Source of the DNA: Candidatus Treponema excrementipullorum
GTDB lineage: Bacteria > Spirochaetota > Spirochaetia > Treponematales > Treponemataceae
Reading direction: 5' to 3'
Assembly: GCA_018883625.1 (NCBI GenBank)
Contig: JAHLFV010000026.1
Span: 1-16,645, forward strand
DNA length: 16,645 nucleotides
Shown: piece by piece, positions 6,081-13,029 of the stretch
Position numbering within the stretch: the stretch's first letter is position 1
Layout: each line of letters begins with the position of its first letter
Position numbers and translations under genes: made by a program
Notes under the pieces: model-generated
Databases searched by the model: none
Told to the model about the DNA's origin: nothing
What the model saw: only the letters and a program-made list of their open reading frames with translations

Positions 6081-7499
6081 ATGGAACACAACGAAAAAGA
6101 AACAGAGATTTTTGGTACAGGTTTTGATTCCTCAAAAAACTATAAAAATTTACCCTTAGTTGTTATAGCAGGGCGTCCCAATGTGGGAAAGTCAACTTTG
6201 TTTAACAGATTGTTACATCGTCGTCGGGCAATAACAGATCCTACACCCGGTGTTACCCGAGATCCTATTGAAGAAACAGCTTTTATTAACGGATATCCTA
6301 TGCGACTTATGGACACCGGCGGTTTTAAATTAGACAGAGAAGTGGGTACTATGGAAGCTGTGATGGATCAGTTGGTAGTTGAACAATCTTTAAAAGCTTT
6401 GGAAAATGCCGACGTGATTTTGCTTTTGTTGGATGCAGGATTGATAACGGGAGAGGATGAAGAATTTATCAAACTTTTGCGTCCGTATTGGCATAAAGTT
6501 ATAGCTGCAGTGAATAAGACAGAAGGTGGCAGGCTAGAAGAAGAAGCTTGGAACTACATGCAGTTTGGCTTTGACAATTTGCTGTTGATTTCTGCAGAAC
6601 ACGGGGATCGTATTCCAGAACTGACAGACTTGCTTATAGAAAAGCTTGATTTTTCCAAAGTAGAAGAAGGCGAGGATATTGTCCCTGTAAGAATTGCCAT
6701 TATGGGAAAACCCAATACGGGAAAATCCACCTTGGCTAACAGATTGACCCATACCGAGGCTTCTATCGTATGTGATTATGCCGGTACCACCCGAGATGTA
6801 GTGGAGGGGTCTTTTGAGTATGGCGGACGGACTTTTCAGGTTTTGGATACGGCAGGTATACGGCGTAAAGCCAGAGTGAAGGAAGATATAGAGTACTATT
6901 CCGTGAACAGGGCAATCAAAACTTTGGAAGATGCAGAAATCGTTTTTTTGATGATAGATGCTCAGGAAGGTTTGGCGGAACAGGATAAAAAAATCGCAGC
7001 CCTTGCCCATGACCGGGGACGGGGAGTGATTTTTGTCTTAAATAAATGGGATACTCAAGAACAGGGCAGAAAGGCTCTTAAACAGGCAGAGGACAATATA
7101 CGGATTATGTTCGGAAAAATGCAATATGCTCCGGTTATTGCCATTTCCGCCTTGGAAGGTAAAGGTATCAAAGCTCTTTTGAATGAAGCTTTGGCTATGG
7201 ATGCGCAGTTAAACAAAAAAGTGGAAACAGGTATATTGAATATGGCGTTGAAGGATTGGATTTTTGCTTATCCGCCGCCATCAGGAAAAAGCTCTCAGTT
7301 TAAGTTAAAATACATGGTACAGACTTCGGTAAATCCTGTGTCCTTTTTGCTTTTTGCCAGCCGACCGGAAGTGGTACCGGATACTTATGTTGCATATTTA
7401 AAGAATAAAATCAGAAAAGATTTGGGCTTTGATAAGATTCCCGTAATGTTGGAATTAAAAGCCAGTCGTAAAAAGTGGGAAGACAGGGTTAATCGCTGA
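6081..7499 (+). CDS. der: Ribosome-assembly GTPase Der (EngA)
   Basis: Der is a tandem-G-domain GTPase needed for maturation of the 50S ribosomal subunit. Counting from the start chosen here (472 residues), G domain 1 has G-R-P-N-V-G-K-S (31-38), T-P-G-V-T-R-D (55-61) and D-T-G-G (78-81). G domain 2 has G-K-P-N-T-G-K-S (209-216), D-T-A-G (256-259) and N-K-W-D (321-324). A KH-like C-terminal domain spans about 380-472. The G4 motif of domain 1 reads N-K-T-E (145-148) instead of NKxD. The ATG at 6081 is chosen over the in-frame ATG at 6048 because AGGAG (6068-6072) lies 8 nt upstream of it and the extra 11 residues lack family character. The stop overlaps the next gene's ATG by 1 nt (TGATG), implying coupling. 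Confidence 0.96.
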   Translation: MEHNEKETEIFGTGFDSSKNYKNLPLVVIAGRPNVGKSTLFNRLLHRRRAITDPTPGVTRDPIEETAFINGYPMRLMDTGGFKLDREVGTMEAVMDQLVVEQSLKALENADVILLLLDAGLITGEDEEFIKLLRPYWHKVIAAVNKTEGGRLEEEAWNYMQFGFDNLLLISAEHGDRIPELTDLLIEKLDFSKVEEGEDIVPVRIAIMGKPNTGKSTLANRLTHTEASIVCDYAGTTRDVVEGSFEYGGRTFQVLDTAGIRRKARVKEDIEYYSVNRAIKTLEDAEIVFLMIDAQEGLAEQDKKIAALAHDRGRGVIFVLNKWDTQEQGRKALKQAEDNIRIMFGKMQYAPVIAISALEGKGIKALLNEALAMDAQLNKKVETGILNMALKDWIFAYPPPSGKSSQFKLKYMVQTSVNPVSFLLFASRPEVVPDTYVAYLKNKIRKDLGFDKIPVMLELKASRKKWEDRVNR

Positions 7500-7858
7500 T
7501 GGCTTCGTACTCGATTGGGGAAATAGAAAAACTTACAGGTGTAAAGGCTCACGTTTTACGGTACTGGGAAGAAGTAATACCCAGTATTGCTCCCAAAAAA
7601 GATTTGGGGGGCAGACGGGCGTATTCCCAAAAAAATTTGCAACAGATTATGCGGTTGAAGTATTTGATTCAGGAGCGACGGTTTACCATAGAAGGGGCTC
7701 GTTCTGAAATGATTCGGGAAGCTCAACTGTATTTTGATGAGGATGGCTCTCTTGTGTCTCAAAAGATTTCTACTGCCTTGGAAACCATAACGGAAATGCG
7801 GGAGTTATTAACGGATTTATATGTGCAACTGCAGGCAAGAAAACAAGATGGACGATAG
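7499..7858 (+). CDS. MerR-family-type winged-helix regulator
   Basis: The 119-residue protein begins with a MerR-type DNA-binding domain: Y-S-I-G-E-I-E-K-L-T-G-V (4-15), then V-L-R-Y-W-E (19-24), G-G-R-R-A-Y-S (37-43) in the wing, and I-M-R-L-K-Y-L-I (50-57). A short helical tail (about 86-112), probably a dimerising coiled coil, ends it. There is no ligand-binding domain and no cysteine at all, so it is not a classic metal or redox sensor. It belongs to the small MlrA-like HTH group common in spirochaetes. Its start overlaps the der stop by 1 nt, and its stop (TAG, 7856-7858) abuts the Shine-Dalgarno of the next gene. It therefore lies inside one transcript with two probable ribosome-assembly genes. 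Its target is unknown; control of its own operon is one possibility. Confidence 0.85.
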   Translation: MASYSIGEIEKLTGVKAHVLRYWEEVIPSIAPKKDLGGRRAYSQKNLQQIMRLKYLIQERRFTIEGARSEMIREAQLYFDEDGSLVSQKISTALETITEMRELLTDLYVQLQARKQDGR

Positions 7859-7868
7859 AGGTGTACAC

Positions 7869-9086
7869 ATGACAACAAAAATCGAAACGGTGTTTCCGCC
7901 TTTAAATAAAGAAGCCCGAGAAGTAATAGAAAACTTTGATAAAATTGTGCAAAGCGTTCAGTGTCTTTCTTCTCGGCAATTATCCCAAGTGCCGGAACAT
8001 ATACGCACCTTGTCTCACGTGCTTACGGATAATCGCTCTGAAAGAAGAACCGGCTATTTGAATGAAACAACAGCTTTAACAGCCTATGTGCGGTACTATC
8101 AGTGGTGGAATCTTCTTCGTCTCACCCGACTGTTTCAGGGCTTTTCTTCGGAAACCTTTAAGTTGCCTTCCAAGGCTGTGTGCATCGATTTGGGTTCGGG
8201 CCCTTTAACTATTCCTATTGCTTTGTGGTTAGCCCGTCCCGATTTACGCCACAAACAACTTACCTGGTATTGTGTGGATCATTCTCAGCGGGCACTTGCT
8301 TTAGGAGAAGAGCTGTTCCTCGCTGTAGTTGCCCGTACCAATGGGGAAACTGACTCAGTGTGTGAACCTTGGAAAATTATTCGTGTGCGGGGTGAATTGG
8401 GAACTCCTATAAAAGAACCTGGCGATTTTGTTGTATGCGCCAATGTGTTTAATGAAGTTGCCGAGTCTTACGATAAGCCACCAGAGTTTACGGCAAAAAG
8501 AGCCGTCACAACTATGGGGCAGTATGCAAAGGCTACAGCATCTGTTTTAGTTGTTGAGCCGGGAACCCCTCCCTCAGCACGGTTTTTAACAGCTTTACGA
8601 GGGGCTTTATCAAGAAAAAATTACGTCTGTGTTTCTCCCTGTCCTGTAGGATGCAGGAACGGTGAGGAGGAACGAGAAAATATTTTTCATTGTCCGATGG
8701 ACGGTAGCCATGGTAACAAATGGTGTCACTTTGTATTTTCTACAGAAAAAGCACCCAAGGCTTTGGTACGGTTGTCGGAAACGGCTTCCTTGTCAAAAGA
8801 CAGAGCCAGCCTTTCTTTTGTGTTTGCTGTTCCCAAATGTATTTATAAAGAAAAATCCACGGAAAAGGGTACAATGTTCATACGCATTGCATCGGAGCCC
8901 ATCGCTTTACCTAAAAACCGGGTGGGATACTACGGTTGTTCCTCTTTGGGCTTGGTCTTGGCTGTTTCTTATGCAGAAAAGCAAAAATTGGTGTTACAGT
9001 CGGGAGACTTGATACAGGTTGATATTCCTGTCAAAGAAAAAAGAGACTACAAATCGGGGGCTTTGCTTATCCCTTACGAAAAATAA
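7869..9086 (+). CDS. Rsm22/METTL17-like putative rRNA methyltransferase with a four-cysteine cluster motif
   Basis: Counting from the start chosen here (405 residues), a helical N-terminus includes Y-L-N-E-T-T-A-L-T-A-Y-V (63-74). The SAM-binding motif I is V-C-I-D-L-G-S-G-P (104-112), with V-D-H-S (136-139) after strand 2. Near the end are Cys258, Cys262, Cys275 and Cys286 in S-P-C-P-V-G-C, F-H-C-P-M-D-G and K-W-C-H-F (285-288). Pro-Cys-Pro followed by W-C-H-F is the mark of the Rsm22 family (PF09243), whose mitochondrial member METTL17 binds an Fe-S cluster and helps small-subunit assembly. Bacterial function is unproven. The ATG at 7869 is preferred over 7821 because GAGGTG (7858-7863) lies 5 nt upstream, and the longer start would overlap the merR-like gene by 38 nt. 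Confidence 0.82.
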   Translation: MTTKIETVFPPLNKEAREVIENFDKIVQSVQCLSSRQLSQVPEHIRTLSHVLTDNRSERRTGYLNETTALTAYVRYYQWWNLLRLTRLFQGFSSETFKLPSKAVCIDLGSGPLTIPIALWLARPDLRHKQLTWYCVDHSQRALALGEELFLAVVARTNGETDSVCEPWKIIRVRGELGTPIKEPGDFVVCANVFNEVAESYDKPPEFTAKRAVTTMGQYAKATASVLVVEPGTPPSARFLTALRGALSRKNYVCVSPCPVGCRNGEEERENIFHCPMDGSHGNKWCHFVFSTEKAPKALVRLSETASLSKDRASLSFVFAVPKCIYKEKSTEKGTMFIRIASEPIALPKNRVGYYGCSSLGLVLAVSYAEKQKLVLQSGDLIQVDIPVKEKRDYKSGALLIPYEK

Positions 9087-9215
9087 AATCAGGGTATAAT
9101 CGTTTTGATACCGATGGGTACGATAGTTTCGGCACTGCGGCACAAATTGTACGAACTTTGGAGTAACTCCTGCACTTTGCATTAACACAGCGGCATAACA
9201 AGGGCGAAAAGTAAC

Positions 9216-9264
9216 AAAAAGTCGCTGCAAATTCTTGTGCTGAAGTGCAACGGCTTTTTGTTTT
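9216..9264. terminator. Bidirectional intrinsic terminator between convergent genes
   Basis: The left arm AAAAAGTCGCTGCA (9216-9229) pairs with TGCAACGGCTTTTT (9246-9259) around a 16-nt loop, with one G-U wobble and one mismatch. The plus strand then runs TTTTTGTTTTT. On the minus strand the same stem ends in CTTTTTG, followed by TTACTTTT. It can serve both the Rsm22-like gene and the M29 aminopeptidase. The rest of the gap (9087-9215) holds no supported gene. Confidence 0.72.
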
Positions 9265-9275
9265 TCACAGGCACA

Positions 9276-10391
9276 TTATTTCAGATTTTCGGGATTCAAG
9301 CATTCCAGCTCAGGCAAAACGAATAATCCGTCCTTTCTGACAAGTACATCATCAAAGTAGATCTCTCCGCCACCGTATTCCGGTCGCTGAATCAAAACCA
9401 AATCCCAGTGAATTGCGGAACGATTTCCGTTATCGCAGTCGGCGTAGGCATTTCCCGGTGTAAAGTGAATGGAACCGGCAATTTTTTCGTCAAAAAGGGT
9501 TTCTTTCATGGGATTGAGAATATAGGGGTTTACACCAATGGCAAATTCTCCCACATAACGGGAACCTTCATCAGTGTCCAAATGTTGATTGATACGTTGT
9601 GTGTCGTTTGCTTTTGCATCAACAATTTTTCCGTCTTTAAAAGTGAATTGAATGTTTTCGTACAAAAATCCCTGTTCCAAAGACTGGGTGTTATAGCTGA
9701 TGGTTCCGTTGACTGAGTTTTTTACAGGAGCTGTGTACACTTCTCCGTCAGGGATATTCATTTTTCCGTCGCACTTAATTTGAGGCAGACCTTTAATGGA
9801 AAATGTCAAATCCGTTCCGGGGCTTACAATGTGAACCTTGTCTGTTTTTGCCATCAATTTTACCAAAGCGTCCATTGCTTTTGACATTTTATCATAATCC
9901 AAGGTGCAGACGTTGTAGAAAAAGTCTTCAAAGGCTTCTTCGCTCATACCTGCCAACTGGGCCATGGCGGGGGTAGGAGAACGGAGTACTACCCATCTGG
10001 TGTGATTCAGTCGTTGCTGTAAGTGAACGGGATGATAGTACACTTTGCTGTAGATTTCCATTTTTTCCTGAGGAACGTCAATCCAGGCGTTTAAGTTTTG
10101 AGGAGCAGTAAACCCGATAAAGCAGTCCATCTTGCTCATTTCATAGCGTTCGATTTCTGCTCGGACTTTCATCTGTTCTTCTGTTGCTCCCAAGAGGATT
10201 TCCCTTTCTACGGTTTTGTCTTTAAGAGACACAAAGGGATATGCTCCGACAGCATATACTTCCCTTACCAAGGCCCGAACCAGTTCCGGTGCCATATTAT
10301 TTGCCTGAATCAGGACTTTTTCTCCTGCCCGGGCACTGATGGAGTGCCGAACAAGATTTTTTGCCAATGTATCGATACGGGGATCTTTCAT
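9276..10391 (-). CDS. M29-family aminopeptidase (thermophilic-type metallo-aminopeptidase)
   Basis: The 371-residue protein fits the M29 family (AmpS/AmpT type), cytosolic dimetal enzymes that release N-terminal amino acids from peptides. Motifs in order are N-I-P-D-G-E-V-Y-T-A-P (212-222) with Glu217, G-E-F-A-I-G-V-N-P (281-289) with Glu282, G-S-I-H-F-T-P-G-N-A-Y (306-316) with His309 and Tyr316, and S-A-I-H-W-D-L-V (325-332) with His328 and Asp330. These are the expected metal ligands and catalytic groups. The ATG at 10391 is chosen over an in-frame ATG at 10472 because GGAGGT lies 3 nt upstream of it. The longer start would also place coding sequence upstream of a good promoter. It is probably monocistronic, bounded by its own promoter and a bidirectional terminator. 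Confidence 0.92.
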   Translation of the reverse strand: MKDPRIDTLAKNLVRHSISARAGEKVLIQANNMAPELVRALVREVYAVGAYPFVSLKDKTVEREILLGATEEQMKVRAEIERYEMSKMDCFIGFTAPQNLNAWIDVPQEKMEIYSKVYYHPVHLQQRLNHTRWVVLRSPTPAMAQLAGMSEEAFEDFFYNVCTLDYDKMSKAMDALVKLMAKTDKVHIVSPGTDLTFSIKGLPQIKCDGKMNIPDGEVYTAPVKNSVNGTISYNTQSLEQGFLYENIQFTFKDGKIVDAKANDTQRINQHLDTDEGSRYVGEFAIGVNPYILNPMKETLFDEKIAGSIHFTPGNAYADCDNGNRSAIHWDLVLIQRPEYGGGEIYFDDVLVRKDGLFVLPELECLNPENLK

Positions 10392-10416
10392 AGTACCTCC
10401 AATTTTTTTCAAGGAA

Positions 10417-10445
10417 ACTATACCCCATGTAAGCTGAAAACGCAA
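10417..10445 (-). promoter_or_regulatory. Promoter of the M29 aminopeptidase
   Basis: On the minus strand, TTGCGT (10440-10445) and TATAGT (10417-10422) are separated by 17 bp. The predicted start lies near 10410, leaving a leader of about 20 nt with GGAGGT. This placement supports the ATG at 10391. Confidence 0.68.
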
Positions 10446-10481
10446 TGAGGCAGAATAACTCCATTTATACAATATTGGTTA

Positions 10482-10504
10482 AAAGATTTTTATGAAAAAT
10501 CTTT
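10482..10504. repeat. Perfect 10-bp hairpin between two divergent promoters
   Basis: AAAGATTTTT (10482-10491) and AAAAATCTTT (10495-10504) are exact reverse complements around ATG. The element lies 36 bp upstream of the M29 aminopeptidase -35 and 29 bp upstream of the -35 of the outer-membrane protein gene. It could be an operator shared by both genes. As a terminator it would have no T-run beyond its own arm. Confidence 0.75.
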
Positions 10505-10533
10505 CTTCTTAATGGTCGTACATAATTTTTATG

Positions 10534-10562
10534 TTGACAATAATGGGTGTGGACTATATCCT
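10534..10562 (+). promoter_or_regulatory. Promoter of the outer-membrane protein gene
   Basis: A consensus -35 TTGACA (10534-10539) is followed after 17 bp by TATCCT (10557-10562). TATATC two bases earlier is a less well spaced alternative -10. The start is expected near 10569, giving a leader of about 27 nt that contains GGAGGT (10580-10585). Confidence 0.62.
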
Positions 10563-10595
10563 CTGAAGTAAAAAATATTGGAGGTAATAAATCTG

Positions 10596-11675
10596 ATGAA
10601 AAAAGGGATTGTTTTTTGTATTATCTTTTCTTTGCTGGCATCTTTTGCCGTAGCACAAAACGAAATTTACAATGAATTGGGATCAAAAGGTGTTATTGTC
10701 AGTGTTCCTAAGACTGTCGGTGACGGAAATAATATAGGCTTTGGCGGTTTATATGATACCGTTTTTGGGAGAGTCCAATACAATAATGTTGGTGCGGAAA
10801 TTAAGTATACTTTGAGATTAGAGGATCTTGCTAATTTTAAAAATTATTCATTAGCTGGGGCTCCTGAAACAGCTTACCTATGGTTCAATCCCATACAGTG
10901 GATGCAGATTTTGGTTGGACAAAATTTCAAACAAGCCCTTCCCGGTTCCTACATGGTGGTCTATGATGATTATACCAATAACGGTGTGTATGGGAATAAA
11001 TATTTTGGTATGAATTTTCTCTTTGACATGGTACAGGGTGGATTCAGTGTTCCGGAATTAACGATCAGTGATAAATTCGATATGAATATGCATTTCGGTA
11101 TTAACGGAACTTTTGCCTTAGGCGGTTCCGATTTGAATGTAGGTGCCGTGTATAAGATTAAAGAGGAATCTTTTGGAATTTTTGCCAGCTATGGCTCCCT
11201 GTATGACAAATTTTATGTTGGTGGTGGTTACACGTTTCATGGGGAGAATCTCTTAGATGTTTCCAAATTTAAGTTTACCCTTCCAGAACAATTACCTAAC
11301 ACTACTGTAACTAATAGCAATGTTATTAGCCTTACAGGTATTTACAACGGTGGTATTTCTGTAGGTGGCGATTTAGAAGTTAGTTTTGGAGACAACAAAA
11401 CAGCTTTGTATGCCGGTGGTCTTTTTGCTATGGGACTCATGAAAAACTTAACATTTAAGTTTACAGGTGCTTATGGTGGGTATTTTGTTGACAGTAAGAT
11501 AGGGAGAGATAGATGGTCTGTAGACTTGTATCCCCGGGTTATTTTCAACATAGGGAAACATCGTTTGATCGGCGGTATGGAATTTAATTTCTATGAAACG
11601 CAACGTCTTGTTAATGCAGACTCAGATGTTAAGTTTGCTTTTGCAATTCCTATTTCTTGGAGATACACTTTCTAA
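10596..11675 (+). CDS. Secreted protein, probable outer-membrane beta-barrel
   Basis: The 359-residue product has a Sec signal peptide (MKK, hydrophobic 4-18) with a likely signal peptidase I cut after A-V-A (18-20), before Gln21. The mature part is rich in Gly, Tyr, Phe and Asn with many short amphipathic strands. It ends in W-R-Y-T-F, the C-terminal aromatic signature recognised by the BAM machinery of outer-membrane barrels. There is no lipobox and no OmpA-type peptidoglycan domain. The precise family was not recognised; a spirochaetal porin or surface antigen is possible. The ATG at 10596 is preferred over a TTG at 10578 because GGAGGT lies 10 nt upstream and the signal peptide then starts cleanly with MKKG. 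It has its own promoter and terminator, so it is probably a single-gene unit. Confidence 0.78.
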   Translation: MKKGIVFCIIFSLLASFAVAQNEIYNELGSKGVIVSVPKTVGDGNNIGFGGLYDTVFGRVQYNNVGAEIKYTLRLEDLANFKNYSLAGAPETAYLWFNPIQWMQILVGQNFKQALPGSYMVVYDDYTNNGVYGNKYFGMNFLFDMVQGGFSVPELTISDKFDMNMHFGINGTFALGGSDLNVGAVYKIKEESFGIFASYGSLYDKFYVGGGYTFHGENLLDVSKFKFTLPEQLPNTTVTNSNVISLTGIYNGGISVGGDLEVSFGDNKTALYAGGLFAMGLMKNLTFKFTGAYGGYFVDSKIGRDRWSVDLYPRVIFNIGKHRLIGGMEFNFYETQRLVNADSDVKFAFAIPISWRYTF

Positions 11676-11696
11676 TATAACTGCGTGATTTAAAAG

Positions 11697-11723
11697 CTAC
11701 CCTGGCATACAGGGTAGTTTTTT
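11697..11723 (+). terminator. Intrinsic terminator after the outer-membrane protein gene
   Basis: CTACCCTG (11697-11704) and CAGGGTAG (11710-11717) form a perfect 8-bp stem with a 5-nt loop (GCATA), followed directly by six T. A-rich bases before the stem can extend it over the T-run. Confidence 0.92.
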
Positions 11724-11755
11724 ATTTGATACTGGTGTCATTTTAGAGATTTTGA

Positions 11756-11761
11756 TACAAT
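11756..11761 (+). promoter_or_regulatory. -10 element TACAAT 6 nt before a small ORF
   Basis: TACAAT matches the consensus at five of six positions and is followed by AGAACT and then an ATG at 11768. The best -35 at 17 bp is the weak TGGTGT (11733-11738). A transcript from here would start at or next to that ATG and carry the acyltransferase gene downstream. Confidence 0.5.
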
Positions 11762-11767
11762 AGAACT

Positions 11768-11836
11768 ATGAAACGTGAGGTTATATGTATTTTTGCTCCT
11801 GTTGCTTTACATACTTTTCTTGGAAAAGAGGTGTAG
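11768..11836 (+). CDS. Possible 22-codon leader peptide before the acyltransferase
   Basis: An ATG 6 nt after the -10 opens a 22-residue frame starting M-K-R-E-V-I-C and ending in TAG at 11834-11836, 3 nt before the acyltransferase ATG. Its last codons (GAG GTG) form the Shine-Dalgarno of the acyltransferase, so translating the leader would bring ribosomes onto that site. It has no Shine-Dalgarno of its own, as expected for a leaderless start. The alternative is that it is only untranslated leader; nothing in the peptide itself proves expression. Confidence 0.33.
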   Translation: MKREVICIFAPVALHTFLGKEV

Positions 11837-11839
11837 TAC

Positions 11840-12946
11840 ATGAGCATGAATTTCCCTTGGGCAGAAAAATATTTGGTTCACCCTTTTTACGGTACGTACC
11901 TTAAAAAAAAATATAAGCTGGAGTTTATCGGAAAAGAAAAAATTGAAGCTCTGACAGAAGACGCAGTTATTTTTGCTAATCATGTTCATACGTTGGATCC
12001 CTTTTTTATTTCTGCAGTATATCCGTATCACATCAGATGGGTTGCCGGTTCATATCTATTCAAAATGAAAGGCGTCAGTTACTTGTTGCAGAAATGGGTC
12101 CGTGCTATTCCTAAAACTCAGGGACGGAGTGATTTAACAACGATCCGTGCTATTGCAGATGCTTTGAAAAATAAGGATTGTGTCGGGGTCTTTCCTGAAG
12201 GAACGCGAACTTGGGATGGGGACATGATGGATATCCATACTGCCACGGCAAAGCTTGTGCGTATTTTTAAAAGTCCCGCAGTTTTTATCAACATTGAAGG
12301 GGCTTTTGAAAACAAACCTCGCTGGGCAGAGACAGAAAGAAAAGGGACAGTAACCATTCGTGTTGTAGACGTTCTTCTACCGGATGAGATCAAATCTATG
12401 AAGAATGATGAAATCCTTCAAAGAACGGTTAAGGCACTGTCTTACAGTCACGAAGATTGGAAAAAGAAATATCCTGGAGTGGAGTATAATTCTCCAAAAC
12501 AGGCAGAAGGCATAGAACGGCTTTTTTATCTGTGTCCCCATTGCAAAAAATTCGGAACTTTTGTGTCTTCCGGAAGAAAGATAGAATGTAGTTATTGTCA
12601 TGCTAAAGCTGCAATTGACGGTCGTTACAATATTGTAGACAGACAGAATATTCTTTATGAAACAATGACAGAGTGGCATCAGGCTGAACGAAAAGAGTTG
12701 AGAGAATTGTTGCATTCAGAGCCTGCAAACAAAGTGCTTTTTGAAGATCACGGTGTCCTGTTACAAATGGGGGGAAAGAAAAAACAACATATTCTTTCTA
12801 AAGAGTTTAAAGTATCATCTACAAAGGAAAACCTTATTTTTTCTTTTTCTGACAGAGAAGAAATGACCTTTGCCTATGAAAAGATTGAATCCATGATAAT
12901 CTGTGCAAAGTATACGGTAGAATTTTTTTACGAATCCCAACAGTAG
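11840..12946 (+). CDS. PlsC-type lysophospholipid acyltransferase with C-terminal zinc ribbon
   Basis: The 368-residue protein starts with a glycerolipid acyltransferase domain (about 25-200). Block I is N-H-V-H-T-L-D (47-53) with the H-x4-D pair His48/Asp53, and block III is F-P-E-G-T-R (118-123), which binds the glycerol-phosphate. Such enzymes acylate lysophosphatidate or related lipids at the inner membrane. Beyond the usual end (about 240 residues) there is a zinc ribbon, C-P-H-C at 232-235 and C-S-Y-C at 250-253. A roughly 100-residue tail with strands at 298-310, 321-336 and 348-365 follows, possibly a small PH-like fold (inference). The zinc ribbon may bind a partner or nucleic acid; its role is not known. 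GAGGTG lies 6 nt before the ATG. The thioesterase in this window could supply related acyl-chain metabolism. Confidence 0.85.
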   Translation: MSMNFPWAEKYLVHPFYGTYLKKKYKLEFIGKEKIEALTEDAVIFANHVHTLDPFFISAVYPYHIRWVAGSYLFKMKGVSYLLQKWVRAIPKTQGRSDLTTIRAIADALKNKDCVGVFPEGTRTWDGDMMDIHTATAKLVRIFKSPAVFINIEGAFENKPRWAETERKGTVTIRVVDVLLPDEIKSMKNDEILQRTVKALSYSHEDWKKKYPGVEYNSPKQAEGIERLFYLCPHCKKFGTFVSSGRKIECSYCHAKAAIDGRYNIVDRQNILYETMTEWHQAERKELRELLHSEPANKVLFEDHGVLLQMGGKKKQHILSKEFKVSSTKENLIFSFSDREEMTFAYEKIESMIICAKYTVEFFYESQQ

Positions 12947-13029
12947 CGTTTCAGATTGCAGGGACGGGAAAGTAGTTTGAAATATCAGGATTTGTACTTT
13001 GAAATAGTTAAAAATAAAGGAGAGACAAC

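Noticed and set aside
7821..7868. Longer start of the Rsm22-like gene
   Set aside because: It overlaps the merR-like gene by 38 nt; GAGGTG points to the ATG at 7869.
10392..10472. N-terminal extension of the M29 aminopeptidase
   Set aside because: It would cross the predicted promoter (10417-10445), and the ATG at 10391 has GGAGGT just upstream.
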